This document shows, piece by piece, positions 22,556-29,742 of a stretch of DNA of 34,860 nt; position 1 is the stretch's first letter, and every line of letters starts with the position of its first letter. Below the pieces are notes generated by a model that saw only the letters and a program-made list of their open reading frames with translations, was not told the DNA's origin and searched no databases. The stretch covers positions 5,195-40,054 of the forward strand of contig JADFXZ010000001.1 in NCBI GenBank assembly GCA_015233265.1. The letters are read 5' to 3'. Source of the stretch: Nitrospirota bacterium. GTDB lineage: Bacteria > Nitrospirota > Thermodesulfovibrionia > Thermodesulfovibrionales > Magnetobacteriaceae. The position numbers and the translations under genes are program-made.

Positions 22556-22870
22556 TTACCATGTCACCCCTTTGCTCCAGCAGGACAATGACTCGCCGCA
22601 GTCTTTGGTGTTGGAGCATCCTCCGCCTGCGATTTTTGACATATCAGCCTCTGATAACTCGCTGGGTTCTGGCTTTGATGGTATTATTAATGTTATGTGG
22701 GTTGCCGTATTTTCTACAGCTTTTATTGTTATACCTACCGGTACGTCTATGTCCTGTTCTTTTAGTGCTGCCATTGTATCAGATAGTAGTTTTGTTTTAA
22801 ACGCCTCATCTTTCCATGCCTTCTTGATTAACTCCTGCATCTTGTTTGGCTTAGCATTCTTTTCTGACAT
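22556..22870 (-). CDS. RiPP precursor peptide 1, NHLP leader, Cys-containing core
   Basis: The 104-residue peptide (ATG 22870, GAGGAGG about nine bases upstream) has a nitrile-hydratase-alpha-like leader: IKKAWKDEAFKTKLLSD, AALKEQDIDVPVGITIK, AVENTATHITLIIP, then LSEADMSKIAGGG. The Gly-Gly region at 82-84 marks the likely cleavage site. The core, about residues 84-104, contains Cys at 85, 91 and 97 and several Ser/Thr (S86, T88, S94, S96, S99, T103), suitable for thioether or azoline formation. The NHLP leader family carries precursors of proteusins, azole peptides and lanthipeptides; the class cannot be assigned without the enzyme, which is not in the window. It lies downstream of precursor 2 on the same strand, 241 bases away. 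A GCATCA/TGATGC dyad sits upstream at 22954-22969. Confidence 0.88.
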   Translation of the reverse strand: MSEKNAKPNKMQELIKKAWKDEAFKTKLLSDTMAALKEQDIDVPVGITIKAVENTATHITLIIPSKPEPSELSEADMSKIAGGGCSNTKDCGESLSCWSKGVTW

Positions 22871-23111
22871 ACACTGCTTCCTCCTCATTAGGTAATAATC
22901 GTCCGTCTTTGGTTTACGCTGCAAAAAACATTGCGGAAAAACGGTTTCCCTCTGCATCAAAGGTGATGCACCAGACGGTCAATGACCAGCGATTGCCTTC
23001 ACTCCCTAGCAGAACCGTTATTGCAGCACCCAAACAAACGCTTTGGACGGTATTGCGTCATTGATTTTACCGTTTTAATAGGCGTTGCATTGTGCTATAA
23101 CGGAAGCTGCC

Positions 23112-23462
23112 CTACTGCGCCCCCGCTGCTGATGTATTAGTAATATTTGTACTGATATTATTCACTATAACAGTACCGTCCACTATAACAGTACCGTAAG
23201 TAGATGAGATTCCACCTGCCGCCTGTTGTAGTTGCTCATCACTTAATTCGCTTATGCTTGTTGGTTTTTGAGGAATTAATATATGAATAACGTTTGCCGT
23301 ATTTTCTACCGCTTTTATTGTTACACCTGCCGGAACGTCTATGCCATGTTCTTTTAGCGCTGCATTGGTGTCTGTAAGTAGTTTTGCTTTGAAAGCCTCA
23401 TCATTCCATGCCTTCTTGATTAACTCCTGAATCTCGTTTGACTTCGCATTCTTTTCTGACAT
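23112..23462 (-). CDS. RiPP precursor peptide 2, NHLP leader, Cys-free Val/Ile/Asn/Thr-rich core
   Basis: The 116-residue peptide starts at ATG 23462 (GGAG about 9 bases upstream; an in-frame GTG four codons earlier overlaps that site). Its leader is nearly that of precursor 1: 45 of the first 56 residues are identical by my count, with ELIKKAWNDEAFKAKLL and DVPAGVTIKAVENTA, then SELSDEQLQQAAGG. The core after Gly-Gly (about 85-116) has no Cys. It reads GTVIVDGTVIVNN followed by an NIST/NITNTS stretch. GTVIVD/GTVIVN comes from an 18-bp tandem repeat. Long cores rich in beta-branched residues and Asn recall proteusins such as the polytheonamide precursor, whose residues are epimerised and N-methylated. 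No radical SAM enzyme is visible here, so this class is inference. Confidence 0.85.
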   Translation of the reverse strand: MSEKNAKSNEIQELIKKAWNDEAFKAKLLTDTNAALKEHGIDVPAGVTIKAVENTANVIHILIPQKPTSISELSDEQLQQAAGGISSTYGTVIVDGTVIVNNISTNITNTSAAGAQ

Positions 23463-23547
23463 ACGCTGCTCCACCTCATTCGCTAAGTAGTGACCACCTT
23501 TAGGCAGACAAGATGGAATCCACCGTTGTCATACCGTTTATTGCTGG

Positions 23548-23604
23548 ATATAGCGGCCCAACTGCTATATGGTTGTGGTATCATATCCAGTGTATTTTTG
23601 TCAA
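23548..23604 (-). promoter_or_regulatory. Promoter/operator region of the RiPP precursor unit
   Basis: On the minus strand a perfect -35 TTGACA (23599-23604) is followed by weak -10 options (GATACC at 16 bp; TATGAT at only 13 bp). About 30 bases further on, ATATAGC (23548-23554) and GCTATAT (23564-23570) form a 7-bp inverted repeat with 9-base spacing. It would lie near the transcript start, as an operator or leader hairpin. The ATG is at 23462. Confidence 0.45.
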
Positions 23605-23708
23605 GAAATTAATCCCACTATATCGGTTTTAGGCTATGGCAGGTCAAACGCATTTGAAAAATAAAGCATAAATTGCCTATGTAAGCAGTCTGCCTTGTTC
23701 CTTGCCGT

Positions 23709-23946
23709 CATTCCGGCTTGCAGACTGTGTCACAATAGAAAACCAACCACATCAAATCACTAAAAAGACAGTAAAAATGATTCTTCATCTGAAATCACCC
23801 TGTCGAATCATCCTGAGCTTGTCGAAGGATTGCCGATGTATGGGGAAAAGATATACAAAGGAGCATCCTTCGACAGGCTCAGGATGATTCTAATTTGCAT
23901 GAACAATCTCGGAATCTATTATGACACAGTCTGTTGTCCGGAATCT
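23709..23946. repeat. MITE-like palindromic element, copy 2 (long form)
   Basis: Outer inverted repeats CAGACTGTGTCACAATAG (23721-23738) and its complement (23916-23933, one mismatch) extend outward to ATTCCGG/CCGGAAT. Inside is the 26-bp palindrome arm pair 23805-23830 and 23865-23890 (one mismatch). No coding frame of note. The segment 23767-23933 recurs inverted at 34552-34720. This accounts for much of the 777-bp gap 23463-24239; the rest is the promoter region at 23548 and the repeat at 24001. Confidence 0.85.
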
Positions 23947-24000
23947 GTCCCTAACACTCGCATATTCAAAATACCCTTATAAAACACGGAACTAAGTGCA

Positions 24001-24123
24001 GATTCCGGACAAGCCGGAATGACGGACAGGACAAGGACAACAAAAAAGTTGAGAATCGCGTTACCTGTGGATGTCAAGCAAACTGGCAACTACCGCCTGC
24101 GTATAATGGAGAATAAATTTGCC
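24001..24123. repeat. Interspersed repeat A, inverted and degenerate copy
   Basis: 24001-24022 is identical to the arm at 22405-22426 (core ATTCCGGACAAGCCGGAAT). Read on the minus strand from 24123, GGCAAATTTATTCTCCAT, GGCGGTAGTTGCCAGTTTG and TTGACATCC follow the order of the blocks at 22261 and 34471, with an insertion before the arm. This copy and the one at 22261 face each other across the two RiPP precursor genes. Confidence 0.75.
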
Positions 24124-24239
24124 GTGGTTTGCCCTTGTAGGCTATGGCCTTTATAGTGAGTTTTTATATATCATAGTGCTACGGTATAGCGTTTTATTGG
24201 CGCTGCATTATAAACTTTATTGAGATAAGGGGGCAATGT

Positions 24240-25961
24240 ATGAATACAACATCGAAAAGGCTGATGCTCATAGCCGCCGTTTTGTTTGGGTTGTTGATGT
24301 ATGGCGTTTCAGATAGCGCCGACGAAATATATAACCTGTCCATAGCGCATCTCAATGACACGCACGGCCATCTTGAGCCGTCTGCTGTCTCACTGACAGA
24401 CAACGGCCACTCGTTCACTGTGCTAGCGGGTGGGTTTCCCTGGATTGCCGGTGCACTCTCAGGCATAAGGGAATCTCACCCGAATCTCTTATTCCTTCAC
24501 GCCGGGGATGTGTTTACCGGGACGGTGTTTTTCTCGAAATACCACGGACTTGCGGATGTAGATTTCCTCAACGCGATGCACCTTGACGCCATGACAACAG
24601 GCAACCACGAATTCGACAAGGGTCCATCTGTCCTTGCGGAGTTTATCAGAAAGGCATCTTTTCCAGTCGTCTCGGCAAATCTTGACATTGCCACAGACTC
24701 CCCGCTTAATGGTCTGATTAAGCCCTATACGATTATAGAAAAAAATGGCCGCAAGATAGGCATTGTCGGCCTTACCACGACTGAGACGCCATCGATTTCC
24801 AAGCCAGGCAAAACCGTTAAGTTTGGCGATATTGCTCAATCTGCCCAGAAGGCCGTCTCCGCCCTCACCAGCCAGGGCGTGAACATTATAATCCTATTGT
24901 CACATGTTGGTTACGATGTTGATCTCGCACTTGCCCGCGCAGTCTCTGGTATCGATGTCATCGTAGGCGGACATTCTCATACGCTCTTAGGGGATGACTC
25001 ACTCAGGCAGACTGGTCTGCACCCCATTGGCCCATACCCGACAGAGGTACGCGCCGCTGACAACTCCACTGTGCTTGTTGTTACGTCATGGGAGTTTGGC
25101 AAGGTGCTTGGCCTCTTAGATGTCGATTTTGATGACAATGGCAGGATTGTCTCTTACCGTGGGGAGCCGATGATTATCCTGCCTGATACCCCGGCAAATA
25201 AGCCCCCGGAGGCGGCGCAATTTTACGAATCTGTCATGAACGGTCATATTGCCTCAACCCCAGCGTTTCAGATAGTTAAAGCAGACATGCAAGCGCAGCT
25301 GAAACTCGATAACTATACCGCACCGATTAAGGGCTTTATGAGCGAGACGGTAGCCTATGCGCTGGAGGCGCTTACACGTGCGAACAACCAGGGGCCAGGG
25401 CCGATTATTACTGACAGTATGCTTGCAAAGACCGCCGCCTCAGGGGCAGTTGCCGCCTTTATGAACGCCGGTGGTGTGCGAATAGACCTGCCAAAGGGCG
25501 CAATCTCAATCGCCGATGCCTACTCCCTCATGCCCTTTAACAATACGATATATGTCCTGAAGCTCAAAGGCTGCCAGATAAAAGACGCCATAGAGTCAAC
25601 CATAGAGTTTCAGCTAAGTAAAATGAAAAATCCACCCGTTATTTACGTCTCCGGCCTAAGACTCACACTGGATATGTCCAGGCCAAAGGGGCAGCGCGTC
25701 ACAGGCATGGAGGTAAAGACTGCAAAGACCTACGTACCCGTAAAACCTGACTCCTTCTATAAAATAGCCCTAAGCGAATACATCGCCAAAGGGGGCGATA
25801 AATTCATGCCCGCACAGGGGACGGTGGCAGTTTCACCGCTGCAGGCTGCAAGTTCCTCCATCGACACCGGTTTCGTAGACTCAGAGGTCTTTATAGACTA
25901 TATCAAGACACTTAAAAACCTGAAAAATCCGGTCGATAAGAGGATTCGTATTATTCAGTGA
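24240..25961 (+). CDS. Exported 5'-nucleotidase/2',3'-cyclic phosphodiesterase family enzyme (UshA-like)
   Basis: The 573-residue protein has a signal peptide (hydrophobic 8-22) and the metallophosphatase domain with its metal-binding motifs in order: AHLNDTHGHLEP (D40, H42), LHAGDVFTGT, TTGNHEFDKGP, LLSHVGYDVDLALA and VGGHSHT. The C-terminal 5'-nucleotidase domain (about 355-540) has AAFMNAGGVRIDLPKG, the substrate-binding region, YSLMPFNNTIYVLKLKG and YIAKGGDKF. These periplasmic enzymes remove phosphate from nucleotides or hydrolyse nucleotide sugars; the substrate here is not fixed. The ribosome site AAGGGGG is six bases before ATG 24240. It is a single gene, with repeats upstream and its own terminator. 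Confidence 0.93.
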   Translation: MNTTSKRLMLIAAVLFGLLMYGVSDSADEIYNLSIAHLNDTHGHLEPSAVSLTDNGHSFTVLAGGFPWIAGALSGIRESHPNLLFLHAGDVFTGTVFFSKYHGLADVDFLNAMHLDAMTTGNHEFDKGPSVLAEFIRKASFPVVSANLDIATDSPLNGLIKPYTIIEKNGRKIGIVGLTTTETPSISKPGKTVKFGDIAQSAQKAVSALTSQGVNIIILLSHVGYDVDLALARAVSGIDVIVGGHSHTLLGDDSLRQTGLHPIGPYPTEVRAADNSTVLVVTSWEFGKVLGLLDVDFDDNGRIVSYRGEPMIILPDTPANKPPEAAQFYESVMNGHIASTPAFQIVKADMQAQLKLDNYTAPIKGFMSETVAYALEALTRANNQGPGPIITDSMLAKTAASGAVAAFMNAGGVRIDLPKGAISIADAYSLMPFNNTIYVLKLKGCQIKDAIESTIEFQLSKMKNPPVIYVSGLRLTLDMSRPKGQRVTGMEVKTAKTYVPVKPDSFYKIALSEYIAKGGDKFMPAQGTVAVSPLQAASSSIDTGFVDSEVFIDYIKTLKNLKNPVDKRIRIIQ

Positions 25962-25979
25962 CGGCAAGTGCAACGCTGC

Positions 25980-26009
25980 GGAAAGCCCCCCGATGGGGGC
26001 TTTCCTTTT
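25980..26009 (+). terminator. Rho-independent terminator after the 5'-nucleotidase gene
   Basis: GGAAAGCCCCC (25980-25990) pairs perfectly with GGGGGCTTTCC (25995-26005), loop CGAT, followed by TTTT (26006-26009). It begins 19 bases after the stop codon. Confidence 0.92.
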
Positions 26010-26059
26010 CCAGCTATCGCAGAGAATCTGTAAATCTGCTGCTTAAAACATGCTTAACA

Positions 26060-26737
26060 CTATGCAGCGATGTTGACAATACTGCCTGCGGCCTCGGTGG
26101 TACCGGCGCTTTGCTGTTGAGCCGGCAGGTTTTGAATCAGCGTCTGCAGAAACGCCGCAAGTGTTGGCGCAGTGCCTGTCGCGTTATCTGAAGTGCTTGA
26201 TGAGTTGCCGTTACTGCCTTGCAGTGTCTGAATCAGGTTTTCAAAGGCAGTATTCAGCGCAGATGTGCCGCTGTTGGCTGCCGCCGTATTTGAGCTAAGA
26301 CCCTGCAGGAGATTTTGGAGATTAGCTGTCATGTTTGCATACTGCTCCGAAGGGCTGGATGTACCGCCGCTGTTGGCAGAGGCCGATTGAGTGGTCTGCG
26401 AATTTTGTTTAAGAGCCTGAAACAGGGTGTGCATGAAGGCATGGAGGGCCTCCGTGTCACTGTTGTAGCCTGATTGCGTGCTGGCTTCTGATGCCGAAGC
26501 TGGGGCTGACGCCGAGCTGCTCAGGGAGTCGGGTGTAATGCCAAGCTGGCTTAACGTCTGCATTATGCTGCTCATCAAGCCATTTTTATGCCCACCGCCT
26601 TGTGAGGCACCAACTGAACCCTGGTCGTTATCGCCGTCAGTGTCGCGGGCAACACCCGAAGTTTGAGAACTCTGAATCAATGTGGACTGCTGATAACTAC
26701 TGTATACTAAACTACTGCTAATGCTGTCAACTGACAT
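26060..26737 (-). CDS. Ser/Gln/Ala-rich low-complexity protein with C-terminal VNIAA
   Basis: The 225-residue protein starts at ATG 26737 (AGGAGG about five bases upstream). It is rich in Ser, Gln, Thr, Ala and Asn, with no signal peptide or membrane span. Short hydrophobic helices break the low complexity: LMSSIMQTLSQLGI, LHAFMHTLFQALKQ, MTANLQNLLQGL, AFENLIQTLQG and LAAFLQTLIQNL, all of the type L/F-xx-L-(I/F)Q-x-L. An acidic DTDGDNDQG near residue 32 resembles a calcium-binding loop, followed by GGGHKNG. I recall similar low-complexity proteins of unknown role from proteobacteria. The last residues, GSIVNIAA, resemble SSVLNITA at the end of the 62-aa protein upstream, 60 bases away, so the two belong together. 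Confidence 0.75.
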   Translation of the reverse strand: MSVDSISSSLVYSSYQQSTLIQSSQTSGVARDTDGDNDQGSVGASQGGGHKNGLMSSIMQTLSQLGITPDSLSSSASAPASASEASTQSGYNSDTEALHAFMHTLFQALKQNSQTTQSASANSGGTSSPSEQYANMTANLQNLLQGLSSNTAAANSGTSALNTAFENLIQTLQGSNGNSSSTSDNATGTAPTLAAFLQTLIQNLPAQQQSAGTTEAAGSIVNIAA

Positions 26738-26797
26738 ACAAACCTCCTGAGTTAGATTCAAAATATGGCACTATCCTTCGGGCTGCCCACACAGCTG

Positions 26798-26986
26798 CTA
26801 CGCGGTGATGTTTAACACGCTGGATGTACTGCTGTTCTGATTCGATGCAGTGCTTCCAGACTGTGAGGATGATTGTGTCTGCCCTGAGGCGGATTTCTTA
26901 TGATGGTGTCCGTGAGCGTGTTTACCACTTTGTGTCTGCTGTGCCACATATGGATTTGCCTGTCCGCTTATCGCTGCTGCTACCAT
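26798..26986 (-). CDS. Small His/Ser/Gln-rich protein with C-terminal LNITA
   Basis: The 62-residue protein starts at ATG 26986 (AAGGAG six bases upstream). It begins MVAAAISGQANPYVAQQTQ, carries a basic His-rich patch HAHGHHHKK near the middle, then a Ser/Gln/Asn tail ending SSVLNITA. The histidines could bind metal, but nothing shows this. No signal peptide. The terminal motif is shared with the larger protein 60 bases downstream on the same strand. Function unknown. Confidence 0.65.
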   Translation of the reverse strand: MVAAAISGQANPYVAQQTQSGKHAHGHHHKKSASGQTQSSSQSGSTASNQNSSTSSVLNITA

Positions 26987-27542
26987 ATAGTTCTCCTTAT
27001 TAACCGTTTTCGTTTCACCAATCAAGTTGGTTTAATATAACTTAGACACAACTGGTCACGTAAAAGTTTAGTCTATTTATTTATAGAAAGATATAATTAA
27101 TGATAATATAAACTATGATATATGTTATTTTATAATTACTCAAGCAAGATATATTACAAATATTCTTAATAAATTATGAAAGGTTGGTATTGATAAAATT
27201 AGATTCAGAAACACGCCGCGGCTCGCCGCCACGCATCATCGTGCCAATCTGAATTCAATTTACTCATAACCGCACTGAAGTGATATGCTTGCATATATCA
27301 TGCCAAGGTCTGGAATCGCCACTGGTAACACAATCATAGCGTCACAACGATGCAAAAAGCAGGAAAAATATTCCTATAGTAGGATATTTTTTCCGCATAG
27401 CAACATGTGACCGGCGAGCATTTGCTACTGAAGGGACAAGAGGACATTATTGGCATAGGCCGTGCCCGCGACTGGGTAGCATTGATTACAGAAAGTTGTG
27501 CAGACTCCTATGCTGTGGTTGCAGAGCTGTGTACCCTGAAAA
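26987..27542. other. AT-rich intergenic region, no gene supported
   Basis: 556 bases between the start of the 62-aa gene and the end of the GNAT gene. The first 190 bases are very AT-rich; a GC-rich patch follows near 27215-27240. An imperfect AT hairpin, AATATTCC/GGATATTT (about 27366-27393), followed by T on either strand, could terminate the GNAT operon. A 92-codon plus-strand frame (27407-27685) overlaps the GNAT gene and looks spurious. Confidence 0.5.
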
Positions 27543-28118
27543 TCAGACAAAAGAAGTCTGTTTGTCTAATATTGCTGTCGATATTGTGCGTACTAAATTT
27601 GAGGAATCAAATACAGCTTCAATATAGTCTGTTGGTTCTTTATAATCGTGGTATTTCCATTTATCGATTCTCCTTATTTCGGTAATTCTTAATTTATTTT
27701 GTATAATTGTGCTTAAATTGTTTAAAACTCTTGCATGAAGAGATAATTTATGGATTCCCCTCATTTTTAATTCATGGATGAGATGTTCTAACATTTGAGA
27801 AAATCCCTTTCTCCCTCTGAAATCAGGAAGGATCGCGACAGTCTCGATATAGTAGCTCATGCTGTCTTCTTTCATTTCAGTGTCATCCTCTTTTAACTCC
27901 TCAAGTACATCGTTATGAGGAATTGCCAGCAGATGACCAATTCTCAGCTCGTCTTCATTAAGTAAAATATTGATGCTATTTTTATCTCTAAGTTTCATCC
28001 TATAATATACTTCATCATCAATATATACCCATTCAGGCGAAAAAGCATTGCGATGGATAAACAAGATATCCCTAAGTATTTCTTTATTAAACTCATTTAC
28101 AACTTCTACCGTTTGCAA
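27543..28118 (-). CDS. GNAT-family N-acetyltransferase
   Basis: The 191-residue protein has the GNAT core: YYIETVAILPDFRGRKGFSQMLEHLIHELKMRG covers beta 4, the acetyl-CoA loop (RGRKG) and helix 3, then KLSLHARVLNNLSTIIQNKL for the terminal strands. Substrate unknown. The start is TTG at 28118, with AGGGGG five bases upstream and no better codon near. It begins 11 bases after the stop of the small membrane protein gene, so the pair is one unit. Codon use is AT-rich compared with the sugar operon that follows, hinting at acquisition. Confidence 0.8.
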   Translation of the reverse strand: MQTVEVVNEFNKEILRDILFIHRNAFSPEWVYIDDEVYYRMKLRDKNSINILLNEDELRIGHLLAIPHNDVLEELKEDDTEMKEDSMSYYIETVAILPDFRGRKGFSQMLEHLIHELKMRGIHKLSLHARVLNNLSTIIQNKLRITEIRRIDKWKYHDYKEPTDYIEAVFDSSNLVRTISTAILDKQTSFV

Positions 28119-28129
28119 AAATGCCCCCT

Positions 28130-28441
28130 CTATGTTTCATGCTCTGCTTCATTATATATTGCAGAGAATTTCTCCGTACCTTCTGTCATATCGTCTGTCA
28201 TATCGTCAATAAGATGATGAATACCATCGACAATAATACCTAATAAGGTGGAAAAAGCATAGGCAATTATCGAAAGCACAACAATACTGCCTGAGTCTTT
28301 TGACAAAATCTTTTCTAAAGCAGCGAATACATCTACTTTAAAAAACCATTGAAGAGCCAACAAACATTCGATTAACAGTAAAAACCCTGGAAAGGTATGC
28401 GATATCAGGTAGTTATACATACTTTTCAAATCTAATTTCAT
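28130..28441 (-). CDS. Small two-TM membrane protein, unknown
   Basis: The 103-residue protein has two hydrophobic spans, about 17-33 (FPGFLLLIECLLALQWFF) and 53-72 (IVVLSIIAYAFSTLLGIIVD), and an acidic C-terminus with DDMTDDMTEGTE. I do not recognise it. AGGGG lies just before ATG 28441. It is the first gene of a two-gene unit with the GNAT, and a perfect palindrome lies 30 bases upstream. The pairing may mean that the GNAT acts at the membrane; this is inference. Confidence 0.65.
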   Translation of the reverse strand: MKLDLKSMYNYLISHTFPGFLLLIECLLALQWFFKVDVFAALEKILSKDSGSIVVLSIIAYAFSTLLGIIVDGIHHLIDDMTDDMTEGTEKFSAIYNEAEHET

Positions 28442-28470
28442 AAGCCCCTCACAATAATGCCGTTCATTGA

Positions 28471-28484
28471 CATTATTAATAATG
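28471..28484. promoter_or_regulatory. Perfect 14-bp palindrome, operator candidate
   Basis: CATTATTAATAATG is exactly self-complementary and lies 30 bp upstream of the small membrane protein/GNAT unit. A TTGACA on the minus strand at about 28503-28508 could be the -35 of its promoter, which would put the palindrome over the -10 to start region. The 123-bp gap shows no gene. Confidence 0.45.
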
Positions 28485-28564
28485 ATCGCATATTCAAGGG
28501 AAATCTGTCAACGCAATAATGAGGACGTCTCGCATTATAATCTCTTGTAAGCCTTTAGTTACGG

Positions 28565-29734
28565 CTACATGTATCTCCCACACGCACAGCCGCTTGCCCA
28601 GGCCCAGTGAAGGTTATAGCCACCTAACTGGCCGGTTACGTCTATCACCTCGCCCGTGAAATACAGGCCTTTTACCTTTTTTGCCTCCATTGTCTTTGAC
28701 GACAACTCCGCCGTGTCTACCCCGCCGGTTACTGCCTCAGCGCGCTTGTGGCCTTCGGTCTTTGCCGGGCATAGTCTCCAATTCTGAAGCTGGTCGGCTA
28801 TTTCTTTTAACTGTCTGTCATTAATCTGGTTTATTGGTTTGATAAAGGAGTGAATCTCACACCATCTGCGGGCGAAGTTCTTTGGAAACTCCAGTATATT
28901 GTGAAGCTCTGCCTTGAGGGAGCGTCTGCTCAGCAGATACTCATAGGCATCCGCATCGGGAAAAAGATTTATCGAGATAGCATCCCCCTGCCGCCAGTAC
29001 GAGGAGACCTGAAGGATGGGCGGGCCGCTTAGACCCCTTTGCGTAAATAGCACGCCGCCGCGAAATGTCTTTTTGTTGCAGCTGACCTCAGCCTCAATTG
29101 AGATGCCTGCAAGACCACCAAAATTGCCTGCGTCTTGCGCATTAAACGCAAAGGGCACAAGGGCAGGATGCGTGGGGATGACATTGAGGCCAAACTGCCC
29201 CGCAATTCTATACCCAAACGGGGTTGCCCCAAGCTGTGGATATGATATGCCGCCCGTTGCCAGTACCAGCGACGCACAGTGGAATATGCCGTTATTGGTG
29301 ACTACAACAAACACATCGCCGCGCTTTGAGATGTCGTGAATCTTTGTAGTGTATATAATCTCTACGTGAGTCTCTTCACACAGTCTGCGCAGCATAGCAA
29401 TTATCTCCCCTGATGTCCCCTTGCAAAACAGCTGGCCGTGTTCCTTCTCAAAATACCTGATGCCGTCTCTGTCTATCATTTGCAACAAATCATCAGGGGT
29501 GAATCCAGCAAGGGCGGATTTGCAAAAGCGTGGGTTTTGGGATATGTAATTATCTATAGAGACGTTGAGATTTGTGAAGTTGCACCTGCCGCCGCCTGAG
29601 ACCCTTATCTTACTACCTAAGACTGCCGAGCGCTCCAACACTACCACGCGCCTGCCGCGCCTACCTGCGAAAGCCGCGGCAAACAGCCCGGAGGCCCCCG
29701 CCCCTACTACTACAGCGTCTTTAACAATTGTCAT
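28565..29734 (-). CDS. NAD(P)/FAD-dependent oxidoreductase, HI0933/YhiN (BaiN/RdsA) family
   Basis: The 389-residue flavoprotein begins with VVVGAGASGLFAAAFAGRRG (dinucleotide-binding GxGxxG), then VVVLERSAVLGSKIRVSGGGRCNFTN, typical of this family. LVLATGGISYPQLGATPFGY and the C-terminal GLYFTGEVIDVTGQLGGYNLHWAWASG complete the FAD site. Substrate is unknown in most members. It is the last gene of the leftward sugar operon, 8 bases after pseI, but the protein is widespread and need not act on sugars. The start ATG 29734 has only a weak ribosome site, consistent with coupling. Confidence 0.9.
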   Translation of the reverse strand: MTIVKDAVVVGAGASGLFAAAFAGRRGRRVVVLERSAVLGSKIRVSGGGRCNFTNLNVSIDNYISQNPRFCKSALAGFTPDDLLQMIDRDGIRYFEKEHGQLFCKGTSGEIIAMLRRLCEETHVEIIYTTKIHDISKRGDVFVVVTNNGIFHCASLVLATGGISYPQLGATPFGYRIAGQFGLNVIPTHPALVPFAFNAQDAGNFGGLAGISIEAEVSCNKKTFRGGVLFTQRGLSGPPILQVSSYWRQGDAISINLFPDADAYEYLLSRRSLKAELHNILEFPKNFARRWCEIHSFIKPINQINDRQLKEIADQLQNWRLCPAKTEGHKRAEAVTGGVDTAELSSKTMEAKKVKGLYFTGEVIDVTGQLGGYNLHWAWASGCACGRYM

Positions 29735-29742
29735 AATAAGAG

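Noticed and set aside
22548..22895. Plus-strand frames across RiPP precursor 1
   Set aside because: Antisense shadows; the minus strand has a clear NHLP leader and a good ribosome site.
23702..23887. 61-codon plus-strand frame in the repeat region
   Set aside because: Lies entirely in the MITE-like element; the translation reflects the palindromic repeat.
27407..27685. 92-codon plus-strand frame
   Set aside because: Overlaps the 3' end of the GNAT gene on the other strand and lacks a recognisable domain or ribosome site.
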